Assembly (NCBI GenBank): GCA_964633435.1
Contig: CAZWHA010000003.1
Span: forward strand, 1 to 64,000
Direction of reading: 5' to 3'
Origin: GCA-016699895 sp964633435
Lineage (GTDB): Bacteria; Patescibacteriota; Saccharimonadia; Saccharimonadales; Saccharimonadaceae
DNA length: 64,000 nucleotides
Part shown: one piece after another, positions 25,390-32,907 of the stretch
Position numbering within the stretch: position 1 is the stretch's first letter
Layout: every line of letters starts with the position of its first letter
The notes under the pieces: model-generated
Database searches by the model: none
What the model was told of the DNA's origin: nothing
Seen by the model: only the letters and a program-made list of their open reading frames with translations
Position numbers and translations under genes: made by a program

Positions 25390-26186
25390 AGCTTTTTGAG
25401 CGCCAGCAAAAATGGTCCGGTGTCAGTTACTGAATAGCCGTGATGTTCAGCAAAAGCCACCGTTTCGCTGAGCTGCCTAGTGTCGAGCTCTAATAGCAGC
25501 GTACCGCCGATCGGCAAATGTTTGGTAGCTTGAAGCATGAGTCGTTTGATGAGTGCTAGGCCGTGGTCATCAGCGAATAGAGCGAGCGCTGGCTCGAACC
25601 GGGTTTCAGGCGAGGCGGGCCAATCTGGATCGACATAGGGCAGGTTTGCAACGATCACGTCAAATTTTCCAGAAACACTATTCAGTAGGTCGGACTGTGT
25701 CAGCGTCATGACGGCGCTCAAGCTGTCGGCATTTTTTTTGGCTATAGTGATTGCACTAGCTGAAATATCAGTTGCCGTGACCTGGGATTTTGCTAATTCC
25801 AGTGCCAGTGTAATAGCGATCGCGCCGCTTCCGGTACCAACCTCCAGAATGGTGGCGTCCGAGGCAACACTTCGCAGGACGAATTCAATCAACTGTTCGG
25901 TTTCGGGGCGGGGAATCAGTACGTCTGGTGTCACGGCAAATTCGCGTCCATAGAACTCTTTGTGGCCAACAATATAAGCCAGCGGCTCTCGTTTTAATCG
26001 CCGGGCTACCAGCTGTTCAAATCTCTGCCGCGTCGCATCATCCAACATCTCTTCGCTATGAGCATGTAAATAAGACCTTTCTACGCCCACAGCCTGCGCC
26101 ATTAGCAGCTCGGCATCGAGACGAGCTGATGTGATACCGACGTCGGCGAAGCATTGCTCAGTTTTTCGTAACAGTGTACTCTGCAT
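25386..26186 (-). CDS. prmC: Release factor glutamine methyltransferase PrmC
   Basis: Methylates the GGQ glutamine of RF1 and RF2 using SAM. The 266-residue product has the N-terminal helical domain, PRPETE (92-97), the SAM motif EVGTGSG (115-121), and the substrate-binding tetrapeptide NLPY (181-184) in place of the common NPPY. It lies downstream of prfA, its substrate gene, 44 nt away on the same strand. A TATAAT on the minus strand (26198-26203) ends 11 nt before its start, so it may also have its own promoter. Confidence 0.93.
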   Translation of the reverse strand: MQSTLLRKTEQCFADVGITSARLDAELLMAQAVGVERSYLHAHSEEMLDDATRQRFEQLVARRLKREPLAYIVGHKEFYGREFAVTPDVLIPRPETEQLIEFVLRSVASDATILEVGTGSGAIAITLALELAKSQVTATDISASAITIAKKNADSLSAVMTLTQSDLLNSVSGKFDVIVANLPYVDPDWPASPETRFEPALALFADDHGLALIKRLMLQATKHLPIGGTLLLELDTRQLSETVAFAEHHGYSVTDTGPFLLALKKL

Positions 26187-26230
26187 AGATACATCATATT
26201 ATATCCTAATCTTTCAAAATTGCCCTTGAC

Positions 26231-27286
26231 TCAGACTTTTAGTTCGCGCTCGCGGATTTGGAGATGGTCAATAATATCATCAATGTCGCCGTTCATGGCC
26301 TGCGGGATGCCGCTGCGGCTGTAACCGATACGGTGATCAGTGATCCGATCCTGCGGGAAATTATACGTGCGAATTTTTTCCGACCGGTCACCTGAACCGA
26401 TCAATTCGCGACGTTCAGCAGTTAACTTGGCGTTTTCTTCGTCAATTTTCATCTGGAGCAGGCGGGAGCGCAGTACGCCGAGGGCTTTTTCCTTGTTTTT
26501 AATCTGGGATTTTTCGTCCTGGTTAGTCACGACAATGCCAGTTGGCAGGTGAGTGATGCGTACAGCCGAGTCGGTCGTGTTCACGCTCTGACCACCATGG
26601 CCACCAGCGCGAAAGACATCAATCCGCAGGTCGCTCGGGTCGATCTGAACGTCAGTTTCCTCGGCTTCGGGCAGCACCGCAACAGTCACGGTACTAGTGT
26701 GGATTCGACCTTGGCTCTCGGTGGTAGGCACCCGCTGGACCCGGTGCACGCCAGATTCAAATTTCAGCGTAGCATAGGGCTGGTCGCCTTTGACTTTGAA
26801 AATAACTTCTTTGTAGCCGCCAGCATCATTCATATTCTCGCTGAGCAGTTCCGTTTTTAGGGCATGATTTTCGGCGTAGCGTAAATACATACGGTAAAGT
26901 TCAGCGGCAAACAGGGAAGCCTCGTCGCCACCCGCACCAGCGCGGATTTCGACAATCACGTTTTTGTCATCGTTAGGATCACGCGGTGTCAGCATGTCGA
27001 CCAGCTCGGTCTCGAGAGTGCTGATTTGCGTTTCCAGCTCCGGGATTTCGTCGCGGGCCAGCTCGGCTAATTCATCGCTACCGCTGGCGAGTTCTTGGGC
27101 TTCGCCGAGCTGTTTTTTGGCGGTTTGCAGCGCATCATATTTCCCAATCAGGGTATCTAGCTCGTTCAGTCGGCGAGTTTTAGTGGCAAAGTTCGGATCA
27201 GCAAACGCATCAGGCTGCGCCAAAAAATCAGTCAGGGACTGTTTCTCGGCTGCTAAATTAGCAGGGTTTAACTGAATCTTTGGCAT
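26231..27286 (-). CDS. prfA: Peptide chain release factor 1
   Basis: Reads UAA and UAG stops. The 351-residue product has the codon-recognition tripeptide PTT at 187-189 (PxT class, RF1) within VPTTESQGRIHTS, and the catalytic GGQ at 231-233 in GGHGGQSVNTTDSAVR. Length is normal. The minus-strand -10 TGTTATACT lies 10 nt upstream of the ATG. Confidence 0.97.
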   Translation of the reverse strand: MPKIQLNPANLAAEKQSLTDFLAQPDAFADPNFATKTRRLNELDTLIGKYDALQTAKKQLGEAQELASGSDELAELARDEIPELETQISTLETELVDMLTPRDPNDDKNVIVEIRAGAGGDEASLFAAELYRMYLRYAENHALKTELLSENMNDAGGYKEVIFKVKGDQPYATLKFESGVHRVQRVPTTESQGRIHTSTVTVAVLPEAEETDVQIDPSDLRIDVFRAGGHGGQSVNTTDSAVRITHLPTGIVVTNQDEKSQIKNKEKALGVLRSRLLQMKIDEENAKLTAERRELIGSGDRSEKIRTYNFPQDRITDHRIGYSRSGIPQAMNGDIDDIIDHLQIRERELKV

Positions 27287-27296
27287 AGCTATAACT

Positions 27297-27302
27297 AGTA
27301 TA
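27297..27302 (-). promoter_or_regulatory. -10 of prfA
   Basis: TATACT preceded by TGT on the minus strand, ending 10 nt before the prfA ATG. No ribosome binding site visible. Confidence 0.55.
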
Positions 27303-27373
27303 ACAGGATAGTATCGACGAAACCAGAGGTCTACTCAATTCGTTATTGCAACATTGCATTTTAATCAATTTTA

Positions 27374-27382
27374 TGCTATAAT
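27374..27382 (+). promoter_or_regulatory. Extended -10 for unknown gene at 27389
   Basis: TGCTATAAT ends at 27382, 6 nt before ATG 27389; leaderless. Confidence 0.68.
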
Positions 27383-27388
27383 GAAAAG

Positions 27389-28159
27389 ATGGGTAGCTTC
27401 AACTTTGGCAAATTACATCTTGGTTCTAGAAACTCCAAACAGGTTGAACCAGTTTCTAATAATGTATCGCAGCCCCGTGTCATTGGGAGGGGAGAGGCTG
27501 GCGATATCTATGAGATTGCTGGAACCTACGATGGCTACGAAATCGATCACGCTATTCTGACGGAACCGCAGTTCGTCGATTATTCCTATGATCTAAACTG
27601 GCGTTCTGATCCAGAGGCTCGAGCGCTCGTTGAGCAGCGATATGATCAGCTGACAGCGTGGGAGAGTGATCATGGACCTTTGCCGCCGCTTCCTGTCGAG
27701 CCGAAAACTGAGCCACGAAATACAGACTATTTGCGCGTCGTTCACGAAGAATATAATCGCAAGATAGAGCGGATACGCCAAGAGTGGTTTGACCGCTATT
27801 TCTTACCTCGGGTTACATCGCTTGACCCAGAGGATTACGAATTGTTCCTGCGCGAAAAGATTCAGCAGGTAGAGGATTTTCGAGGTTGGGATCAACGGGA
27901 TCTTGATACTGCTGTGGTAGCTATGATACGGGACGTGGAAAGATTTCCGGATGATTACTACCAGGTTATTGCCGATCTAGAGATGGTGCCACTCCATGGG
28001 GCTGGCTCGGTAACACTGCTCGTACCTGTTGGTGTGAAAGTGATTGAGGACAATCTCGGCCATAGCAAAGTCCTGCGATCGGCGGATGTTACGGCTCATG
28101 ACGGAGCGTATGAAGAGCTGCGGCGAATTCTTGGCTTACAACGACATGATCAGCGCTAA
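27389..28159 (+). CDS. Hypothetical protein between prfA and rpmE
   Basis: The 256-residue product is not recognised. It is hydrophilic, rich in D, E, R and Y, and has no signal or transmembrane segment. A proline-rich stretch (LPPLPVEPKTEP) lies near residues 95-106. It has its own leaderless promoter and a terminator. It is inserted on the + strand between prfA and rpmE, which are commonly neighbours. Confidence 0.7.
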   Translation: MGSFNFGKLHLGSRNSKQVEPVSNNVSQPRVIGRGEAGDIYEIAGTYDGYEIDHAILTEPQFVDYSYDLNWRSDPEARALVEQRYDQLTAWESDHGPLPPLPVEPKTEPRNTDYLRVVHEEYNRKIERIRQEWFDRYFLPRVTSLDPEDYELFLREKIQQVEDFRGWDQRDLDTAVVAMIRDVERFPDDYYQVIADLEMVPLHGAGSVTLLVPVGVKVIEDNLGHSKVLRSADVTAHDGAYEELRRILGLQRHDQR

Positions 28160-28161
28160 CT

Positions 28162-28191
28162 AAAATACCTGCTTTCTCTAGCAGGTATTTT
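28162..28191. terminator. Bidirectional terminator
   Basis: AAAATACCTGC (28162-28172) and GCAGGTATTTT (28181-28191) form an 11-bp perfect stem with an 8-nt loop. A/T flanks allow it to serve both the + gene at 27389 and the minus-strand rpmE. Confidence 0.88.
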
Positions 28192-28210
28192 GTGACGACA
28201 TAGATAGAAA

Positions 28211-28534
28211 CTATTTCGCAGCGTCGGCTTTTTTGCTCTTGGCGGCAGCTGGCTTGGTTTTCTTGGCCAGGGCGGCTTTGTGGGCCTCGGCAGCCTTGAG
28301 GCGAGCAGCAAAGCGATCGACACGACCTTCGGTGTCGATGATCTTTTCCTCGCCGGTAAAGAACGGGTGGCTGGCGCTCGAGATGTGAATCTTTACCAGC
28401 GGGTATTCGTTGCCGTCTTCCCACTTGATAGTTTCAGTGGTCGGTGCCGTTGATTTCGTCAGGAAAGAGAACTTGGCAGCCTCGTCCATGAATACAACCA
28501 AACGGTAGTCTGTGGGGTGTAAACTCTTTTTCAT
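28211..28534 (-). CDS. rpmE2: Large ribosomal subunit protein bL31, type B
   Basis: The 107-residue product starts MKKSLHPTDYRLVVF and has FSFLTKSTAPTTETI and SASHPFFTGEEKIIDTEGRV, matching bL31 type B (no zinc cysteines). A lysine/alanine-rich C-terminal tail of about 30 residues is longer than usual. TATAAT on the minus strand (28543-28548) ends 8 nt before the ATG, so the mRNA is predicted to be nearly leaderless. Confidence 0.94.
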   Translation of the reverse strand: MKKSLHPTDYRLVVFMDEAAKFSFLTKSTAPTTETIKWEDGNEYPLVKIHISSASHPFFTGEEKIIDTEGRVDRFAARLKAAEAHKAALAKKTKPAAAKSKKADAAK

Positions 28535-28542
28535 ACCGGTCT

Positions 28543-28548
28543 ATTATA
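28543..28548 (-). promoter_or_regulatory. -10 of rpmE
   Basis: Minus-strand TGTATAAT ending 8 nt before the rpmE start codon. Confidence 0.6.
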
Positions 28549-28581
28549 CAGAAGTTTCCCTAAAAGTCAAAGGCACACCTG

Positions 28582-29502
28582 CTATTGATTTGCGTAAATC
28601 GTTTCCAGCTTCTTTAGCATGGTGTCAACACGCGTTGTCAGGTCGCTGATGTTCTGAACTTTTTTGGTCAGGTCATCGTTGGTTTTAGTCAAGTCGCTGT
28701 TCTTTTTGGTCAGGTCATCGATCTTGGTCTTGTTTTCGTCAAGGGTCTTTTGCTTGGCTTCGTTTTGCTTGGTTAGCTCGGTGATTTTGTCCTGCAAAGC
28801 ATCAAACTGTGACGAAGTTTTATTGTCAGAATCAGAGCTGCTAGCCCCGTTGTTCTGTAGTTCAGCGACCTGAGCCTGGTAAGTTTTAATCTTGCCCTGG
28901 TTGGCGTCATTTTGCATGTAATAGTAGATCGTACCACCAATACCACCCGCGGCCAGCAGGAACAAGATGATACTAGCGATCGAAATGGTAAACTGGCGCG
29001 GCGGTTTGTCGTTTTTTGCGCTAGCTTTGGCGGCCTTGGCAGCGGCCTTTTTATCTTTTTTCGACTGCTTTTTATGGTCGCCTGGCTCATCCGCCGGCAA
29101 GGCATCGATGGCAGCGGTTAGTTGATCAGGCTGATTGGCGCTCGGATCAGGGGCACTGTTTAGGAAATCATCGTTCGTGGCCATGTCGTTGTCACCGAGC
29201 AGGGAATCGTCGGTGCTAGTGACTGGATTGGCAAGAGGACTAGGACTGCCGTAGCCAGTGCCACCAAAGGCGACTCCGGCCGGTGGAGTTTCTGCCACAA
29301 CTGGGGTTGGTCCATAGCTAGCAACCGCTGGCGCTGACTGGTTAAACCCTGGTGCCGGGCTGACGCCGTCGAGCATGACGGCTGGCCGAGCTGGCTTGGC
29401 CCGTAAATTGTCATTGTCGGCCATAAAATCATCCGGCGTACTATCTGTCGGCTGCAGAGTAGCTGGCTCTGGTGATACTGGCTCGAAAGGATTACTGTTC
29501 AT
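28582..29502 (-). CDS. Single-pass membrane protein with coiled coil
   Basis: The 306-residue product has a low-complexity, proline-rich N-terminal half and a lysine/alanine cluster (KKQSKKDKKAAAKAAKASAK). One transmembrane helix (IASIILFLLAAGGIGGTIYY) follows, then an external C-terminal coiled coil rich in K, T, D and N (repeats of LTKKNSDL and LTKTNDDL). Topology suggests an inside-N, outside-C anchor. A GGGGAGA site precedes the ATG. The function is unknown; a surface or envelope spacer role is plausible. Confidence 0.7.
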   Translation of the reverse strand: MNSNPFEPVSPEPATLQPTDSTPDDFMADNDNLRAKPARPAVMLDGVSPAPGFNQSAPAVASYGPTPVVAETPPAGVAFGGTGYGSPSPLANPVTSTDDSLLGDNDMATNDDFLNSAPDPSANQPDQLTAAIDALPADEPGDHKKQSKKDKKAAAKAAKASAKNDKPPRQFTISIASIILFLLAAGGIGGTIYYYMQNDANQGKIKTYQAQVAELQNNGASSSDSDNKTSSQFDALQDKITELTKQNEAKQKTLDENKTKIDDLTKKNSDLTKTNDDLTKKVQNISDLTTRVDTMLKKLETIYANQ

Positions 29503-29575
29503 TTTCTCCCCACCTTATAATAATTTACCTTACTGCTTATGATTCTAACAAAGATCACTGGCCAGCGCAAGCCCC

Positions 29576-29604
29576 TTGACCAACAGGGATGGATTTGCTA
29601 TGAT
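29576..29604 (+). promoter_or_regulatory. rpsB promoter
   Basis: TTGACC (29576-29581), a 17-nt spacer and TATGAT (29599-29604, preceded by TGC). A leader of about 77 nt precedes rpsB. Confidence 0.75.
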
Positions 29605-29630
29605 GGACGGGTAATAACAATTTAGATACA

Positions 29631-29684
29631 GTTTTCGCGAATACTCCTGAACATTTTAGGCGCGAAAACGAGGCAAAAGGAGTA
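29631..29684 (+). promoter_or_regulatory. rpsB leader hairpin with RBS-complementary loop
   Basis: GTTTTCGCG (29631-29639) and CGCGAAAAC (29661-29669) form a perfect 9-bp stem. Its loop contains TACTCCT (29642-29648), the exact complement of AGGAGTA (29678-29684), which is the rpsB ribosome binding site. The two could form a pseudoknot that blocks translation. This fits autogenous control by S2, as described for rpsB leaders elsewhere, though the structure here is my own reading. Confidence 0.55.
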
Positions 29685-29687
29685 CAT

Positions 29688-30410
29688 ATGCCAGTAGATA
29701 TCAAGCAACTGTTCGAGGCCGGCGCGCATTTCGGACACAAAACTAGTCGTTGGAACCCGAAAATGGCGGGTTACATTCACAGTAAACGCGGCGATAGCCA
29801 CGTTATTAACCTGGAAAAGACTGTCGAACAGCTGGAAAAGGCTTTGCCATTCATTACCGACGCTGTGTCTCATGGTCGTCAAGTGCTATTTGTCGGTACC
29901 AAAAAACAAGCGCGCGACATCGTCGTAACAGCAGCCACGACCGCTGGTCAGCCCTATGTGGCTGAGCGCTGGTTGGGCGGTATGCTGACGAACTCAGCGA
30001 CGATTCAGTCCCAGATCAAGAAGCTCAAACTGCTCGAAAAGCGAATGGCTACGGGTGAGCTAGGGAATCGCTACAACAAACTCGAGGTACAGCGGTTCCA
30101 AGAGGAAATTGATGCCTTGAACGTCAAATACGGCGGTATCAAAGATCTAAAGGGCCGCCCGGGCGTACTGTTCGCTGTGGACGGCAAGGGTGATCGTGGG
30201 GCTGTCGACGAAGCGATTAAACTCGGTGTTCCAGTGGTAGCTATTTGTGATACTAACGCTGATCCGACCGGCATTGCCTATCCGATTCCAGCCAATGATG
30301 ATGCGCTAGCGAGCCTGCAGGTGATCGCTGATTATGTGGTAGCGGCTGTCAAAGCTGGTGAGAGCGTTGCTGCCAAAAAATCTGACGACGCGACCAAGGA
30401 GGATAAATAA
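29688..30410 (+). CDS. rpsB: Small ribosomal subunit protein uS2
   Basis: The 240-residue product has all uS2 landmarks: LFEAGAHFGHKTSRWNPKM, the coiled-coil arm near 100-145, KGRPGVLFAVDG, and VAICDTNADPTGIAYPIPAN. It is followed at once by tsf with no gap, as in most bacteria. The ribosome binding site is AAAAGGAGT. Confidence 0.98.
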   Translation: MPVDIKQLFEAGAHFGHKTSRWNPKMAGYIHSKRGDSHVINLEKTVEQLEKALPFITDAVSHGRQVLFVGTKKQARDIVVTAATTAGQPYVAERWLGGMLTNSATIQSQIKKLKLLEKRMATGELGNRYNKLEVQRFQEEIDALNVKYGGIKDLKGRPGVLFAVDGKGDRGAVDEAIKLGVPVVAICDTNADPTGIAYPIPANDDALASLQVIADYVVAAVKAGESVAAKKSDDATKEDK

Positions 30411-31019
30411 ATGGCCATTTCACTCGATGAAATCAAGAAATTAAAGGAATTAACCGGTGTTGGGTTGACCGATGCCAAGAAAGCTCTGGTCGAGGCCGAG
30501 GGTGATTTTGACAAGGCTCTCGCGGCGATGCGTGAAAAAGGGCTGACCAAGGCTGAAAAACGCGGCGAACGCGAAGCCCGCGAAGGCATCATTGAATCGT
30601 ATGTGCACAGCGGTCGTATCGGCGTTCTAGTGGAACTGAACTGTGAAACTGATTTCGTAGCTCGGACCGAGGATTTCAAAAACTTGGCTCACGATATTGC
30701 GCTGCAAATTGCGGCCATGTCACCAAAATGGGTGTCGGATAATGATATTCCAGAGGCCGAAATCACGCGCAAGAAAGACGAACTAGTTGCTGCGGCCCAG
30801 GCTGATCCGAAAAATGCCAGCAAACCTGCTGATGTCCTCGACAAAATCATTGATGGCCAGTTGAAAAAGTACTTTGACGAACTGGTATTGGTGCATCAGC
30901 CGTTTTGGAAAGACGACTCGCAGACGATTGGCGATCTGGTAAAGGAACATATTGCCAAACTTGGTGAAAATATTGTTGTTCGCCAGTTCCGTCGCATCGA
31001 GCTCGGCGTCAGCGAATAA
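30411..31019 (+). CDS. tsf: Elongation factor Ts
   Basis: Guanine exchange factor for EF-Tu. The 202-residue product has the N-terminal UBA-like domain (IKKLKELTGVGLTDAKKALV), and the core segment VELNCETDFVARTEDF that contacts EF-Tu. The length corresponds to the short form of the factor with a reduced coiled coil. It starts directly after rpsB (TAAATG) and is followed by a terminator. Confidence 0.97.
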   Translation: MAISLDEIKKLKELTGVGLTDAKKALVEAEGDFDKALAAMREKGLTKAEKRGEREAREGIIESYVHSGRIGVLVELNCETDFVARTEDFKNLAHDIALQIAAMSPKWVSDNDIPEAEITRKKDELVAAAQADPKNASKPADVLDKIIDGQLKKYFDELVLVHQPFWKDDSQTIGDLVKEHIAKLGENIVVRQFRRIELGVSE

Positions 31020-31055
31020 TCCTAGCGCTAGTAGAGCGTAGCTATTCGACATCAT

Positions 31056-31080
31056 ACCCCTTCCTCCCAGGAGGGGTTTA
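31056..31080 (+). terminator. tsf terminator
   Basis: ACCCCT...CCT (from 31056) pairs with AGG-AGGGGT (to 31077), followed by a short T run. Confidence 0.7.
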
Positions 31081-31092
31081 TTGGTATGAGCA

Positions 31093-31101
31093 TGGTATAA
31101 T
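31093..31101 (+). promoter_or_regulatory. Extended -10 of frr
   Basis: TGGTATAAT ends at 31101, 9 nt before ATG 31111. No ribosome binding site. Confidence 0.65.
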
Positions 31102-31110
31102 AGAGCCACT

Positions 31111-31662
31111 ATGGATACCAGCATATACGAACAGAAGTTTGCGGCCGCGGTGGCGCACTTCGCCGAGGAGATCAAGAAAATTCGCACTGGTCGCGCCCAC
31201 CCAGATATGTTGGACGGCATCATGGTCGAGGTCTACGGTGCTAAAATGCCGCTGAACCAGGTCGCTAGTGTATCAGCACCTGAGCCACAGCAAATTCTCG
31301 TAACGCCATTTGATCCGTCGAATGTCGCGGCAATTTCAAATGCGATTCGTAACGAAGTCAGTCTCGGTTTTAACCCGTCCGACGATGGCCGCAATGTGCG
31401 CGTGCCGATTCCAGCCCTTAACGAAGAGCGCCGTCGCGATATCGTGAAATCGCTCGGTGGCAAGGTAGAGGAAACTCGCGTGACGTTGCGTAACATTCGC
31501 GAAGATGCCCGCAAAAGTGCCAAAGTCAAAAAAGACGCCAAAGAGCTCAGCGAGGATGACCTGAAGCGCATCGAAAAGGCGATTGATGACGAAGTTACCA
31601 AAAACAACGCCAAAATCGACGAACTGGCCCGCGACAAAGAAACCGAAATTATGAAGGTATAG
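31111..31662 (+). CDS. frr: Ribosome recycling factor
   Basis: The 183-residue product has the family landmarks KIRTGRAHPDMLDGIMV, LNQVASVSAPEPQQILV, and the late RNIREDARKSAKVKKD. It splits post-termination ribosomes with EF-G. pyrH, which usually lies between tsf and frr, is absent. The gene for an unknown protein starts 2 nt after the stop. Confidence 0.97.
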   Translation: MDTSIYEQKFAAAVAHFAEEIKKIRTGRAHPDMLDGIMVEVYGAKMPLNQVASVSAPEPQQILVTPFDPSNVAAISNAIRNEVSLGFNPSDDGRNVRVPIPALNEERRRDIVKSLGGKVEETRVTLRNIREDARKSAKVKKDAKELSEDDLKRIEKAIDDEVTKNNAKIDELARDKETEIMKV

Positions 31663-31663
31663 A

Positions 31664-32183
31664 TTGAAAGCGCCTAACCTGAGTACACCCGGGCCTCAGC
31701 CGGATCAGGGGGGGGGGTTCTGGTCGTAATTATAATCTAGCTGGAGACGCAGAGTTTTATGATGACTGGATGCGAACAGCGCTAGATACTGGCTTTGCTA
31801 CGGATACCGTTCGATTATTGGTGAATTCGATAGAGCATCTGAGCGCATCAGTATCCGACTATCATAGTACCGCACTCAATGAACATGCAAGTGGTGCGCG
31901 GGAACACATTCTGCTAGCTATTGCGCAGATTAGAGCTTCAATCGAAAGTATGACACGCGAGACCGTTGACGAACTGAATCGAGCTCTGGAATTTTTTGGT
32001 GATCAGATACCGCCGATTGCTATCAGAGTTGAACCAAATAAAAATAATGATGACAAGGGCGTGCGTCGGGTTGAAGGCTTTTTCGCAGATGGTTTAGTGA
32101 TAGGCCCCATTGTTAATGGTCAGCCGTATGACGACTTCGTGTTAGAGGTCTTGCCACCCGGGCTCGATGTTGACGACGAATAA
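31664..32183 (+). pseudogene. Hypothetical protein, off by one G (phase-variable candidate)
   Basis: With nine G instead of ten at 31708-31717, a TTG at 31664 (AAGG 6 nt before it) opens a 172-residue frame beginning LKAPNLSTPGPQPDQGGGSG and running to 32183. As written, the frame breaks in the tract, and only an internal ATG at 31770 gives a 137-residue protein. The N-terminal part is proline-rich. The rest is mainly helical and acidic (DTVRLLVNSIEHLSASVSDY). The family is not recognised. It is coupled to frr by 2-nt spacing. Confidence 0.6.
31708..31717 (+). repeat. G10 homopolymer (out of frame; nine needed)
   Basis: Ten G after TCA, before TTCTGG. Nine would join the TTG-started reading frame to the downstream open frame. 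Confidence 0.95.
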
Positions 32184-32216
32184 ATTCGTTTCATGACGCT
32201 AATGCTTGCGATGGAG

Positions 32217-32245
32217 TTGACTTTTTGATTAAAGTGTGCTAAACT
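32217..32245 (+). promoter_or_regulatory. Promoter for gene at 32289
   Basis: TTGACT (32217-32222), 17-nt spacer, TAAACT (32240-32245, preceded by TGC). The leader is about 37 nt and contains AAAAAGGA before the ATG. Confidence 0.7.
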
Positions 32246-32288
32246 ATAAATCAGTTCGTTAATTAAAAAACTAAAAAAGGAAACAACG

Positions 32289-32816
32289 ATGACGCACGAA
32301 ACCTCAAACCTTAGAGAAGTAAACCAAGATGATATGTGGTTAGAAAACCCTTGGGATGTTTTAGCAAAAGTTAAGGATTCTAATCCAGACGACCTTATCG
32401 GTAATCCATGGGGGGGGGCGTTAGGTAAGGTTGCGGATCGAAAAGAACTGCGCATGAAGGCCGATATGGTTGATGCAGTTCTGGGCGCTGCCGGTGATGA
32501 CCACAAAGCACGCGCTGGCTATGACGCCCTATCTTTAGGTGATAAAGAAGGCTTCGCTATGATGTTGGCCAGTACGAGCAATAGCTTGCTGAGGGGATCG
32601 AATAATGGTAATACATTAAATATGATGGCCCATCTCAATGCATATTCTACAGCTCAGGGTGCTTTGCGGGCTGCATATGCTGCAAAACATGGCAAGACTT
32701 CATGGGGGCGTCAGATGGCCCAACGAAGGCATGAACGAAAAATGAAGAAGCTCGAGAATACCTATCTTAAATACGGTGGTACGGATAGAGCTGCACACCT
32801 AACTGTTAGAAAGTAA
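32289..32816 (+). CDS. Hypothetical protein with G9 tract
   Basis: The 175-residue product is not recognised. The N-terminal 60 residues are acidic (DDMWLENPWDVLAKVKDSNP). The middle is Ala/Leu/Met-rich and helical, and the C terminus is strongly basic (RRHERKMKKLENTYLKYGG). Nine G at 32410-32418 encode part of PWGGA near residues 40-44; the frame is open. It has its own promoter and terminator. It lies next to another G-tract gene. Confidence 0.7.
   Translation: MTHETSNLREVNQDDMWLENPWDVLAKVKDSNPDDLIGNPWGGALGKVADRKELRMKADMVDAVLGAAGDDHKARAGYDALSLGDKEGFAMMLASTSNSLLRGSNNGNTLNMMAHLNAYSTAQGALRAAYAAKHGKTSWGRQMAQRRHERKMKKLENTYLKYGGTDRAAHLTVRK
32410..32418 (+). repeat. G9 homopolymer (in frame)
   Basis: Nine G after CCAT, about 120 nt into the gene at 32289; reading frame intact. 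Confidence 0.95.
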
Positions 32817-32835
32817 TTGACTGACTCTACATAAG

Positions 32836-32862
32836 AATAGCCCTGAACTCGGGGCTATTTTG
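32836..32862 (+). terminator. Terminator before rseP
   Basis: AATAGCCC (32836-32843) and GGGCTATT (32852-32859), loop of 8 nt, followed by TTTG. The rseP promoter starts immediately after. Confidence 0.85.
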
Positions 32863-32865
32863 TTA

Positions 32866-32874
32866 TGGTATAAT
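32866..32874 (+). promoter_or_regulatory. Extended -10 of rseP
   Basis: TGGTATAAT at 32866-32874. The start GTG at 32908 is preceded by GAGAGGGGA, so this gene has a short leader. Confidence 0.65.
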
Positions 32875-32907
32875 AGTTTTGCTTTAATTGAGAGGGGAAA
32901 CAGAACT

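Noticed and set aside
25386..26186. prmC inactive because of NLPY instead of NPPY
   Set aside because: The SAM site, PRPETE block and gene context with prfA are intact, and NxPY variants occur in related methyltransferases.
31770..32183. Taking the internal ATG at 31770 as the true gene start
   Set aside because: The frame is open upstream through the G tract, and with nine G it joins a TTG start placed right after frr, a better fit to the other tract genes.
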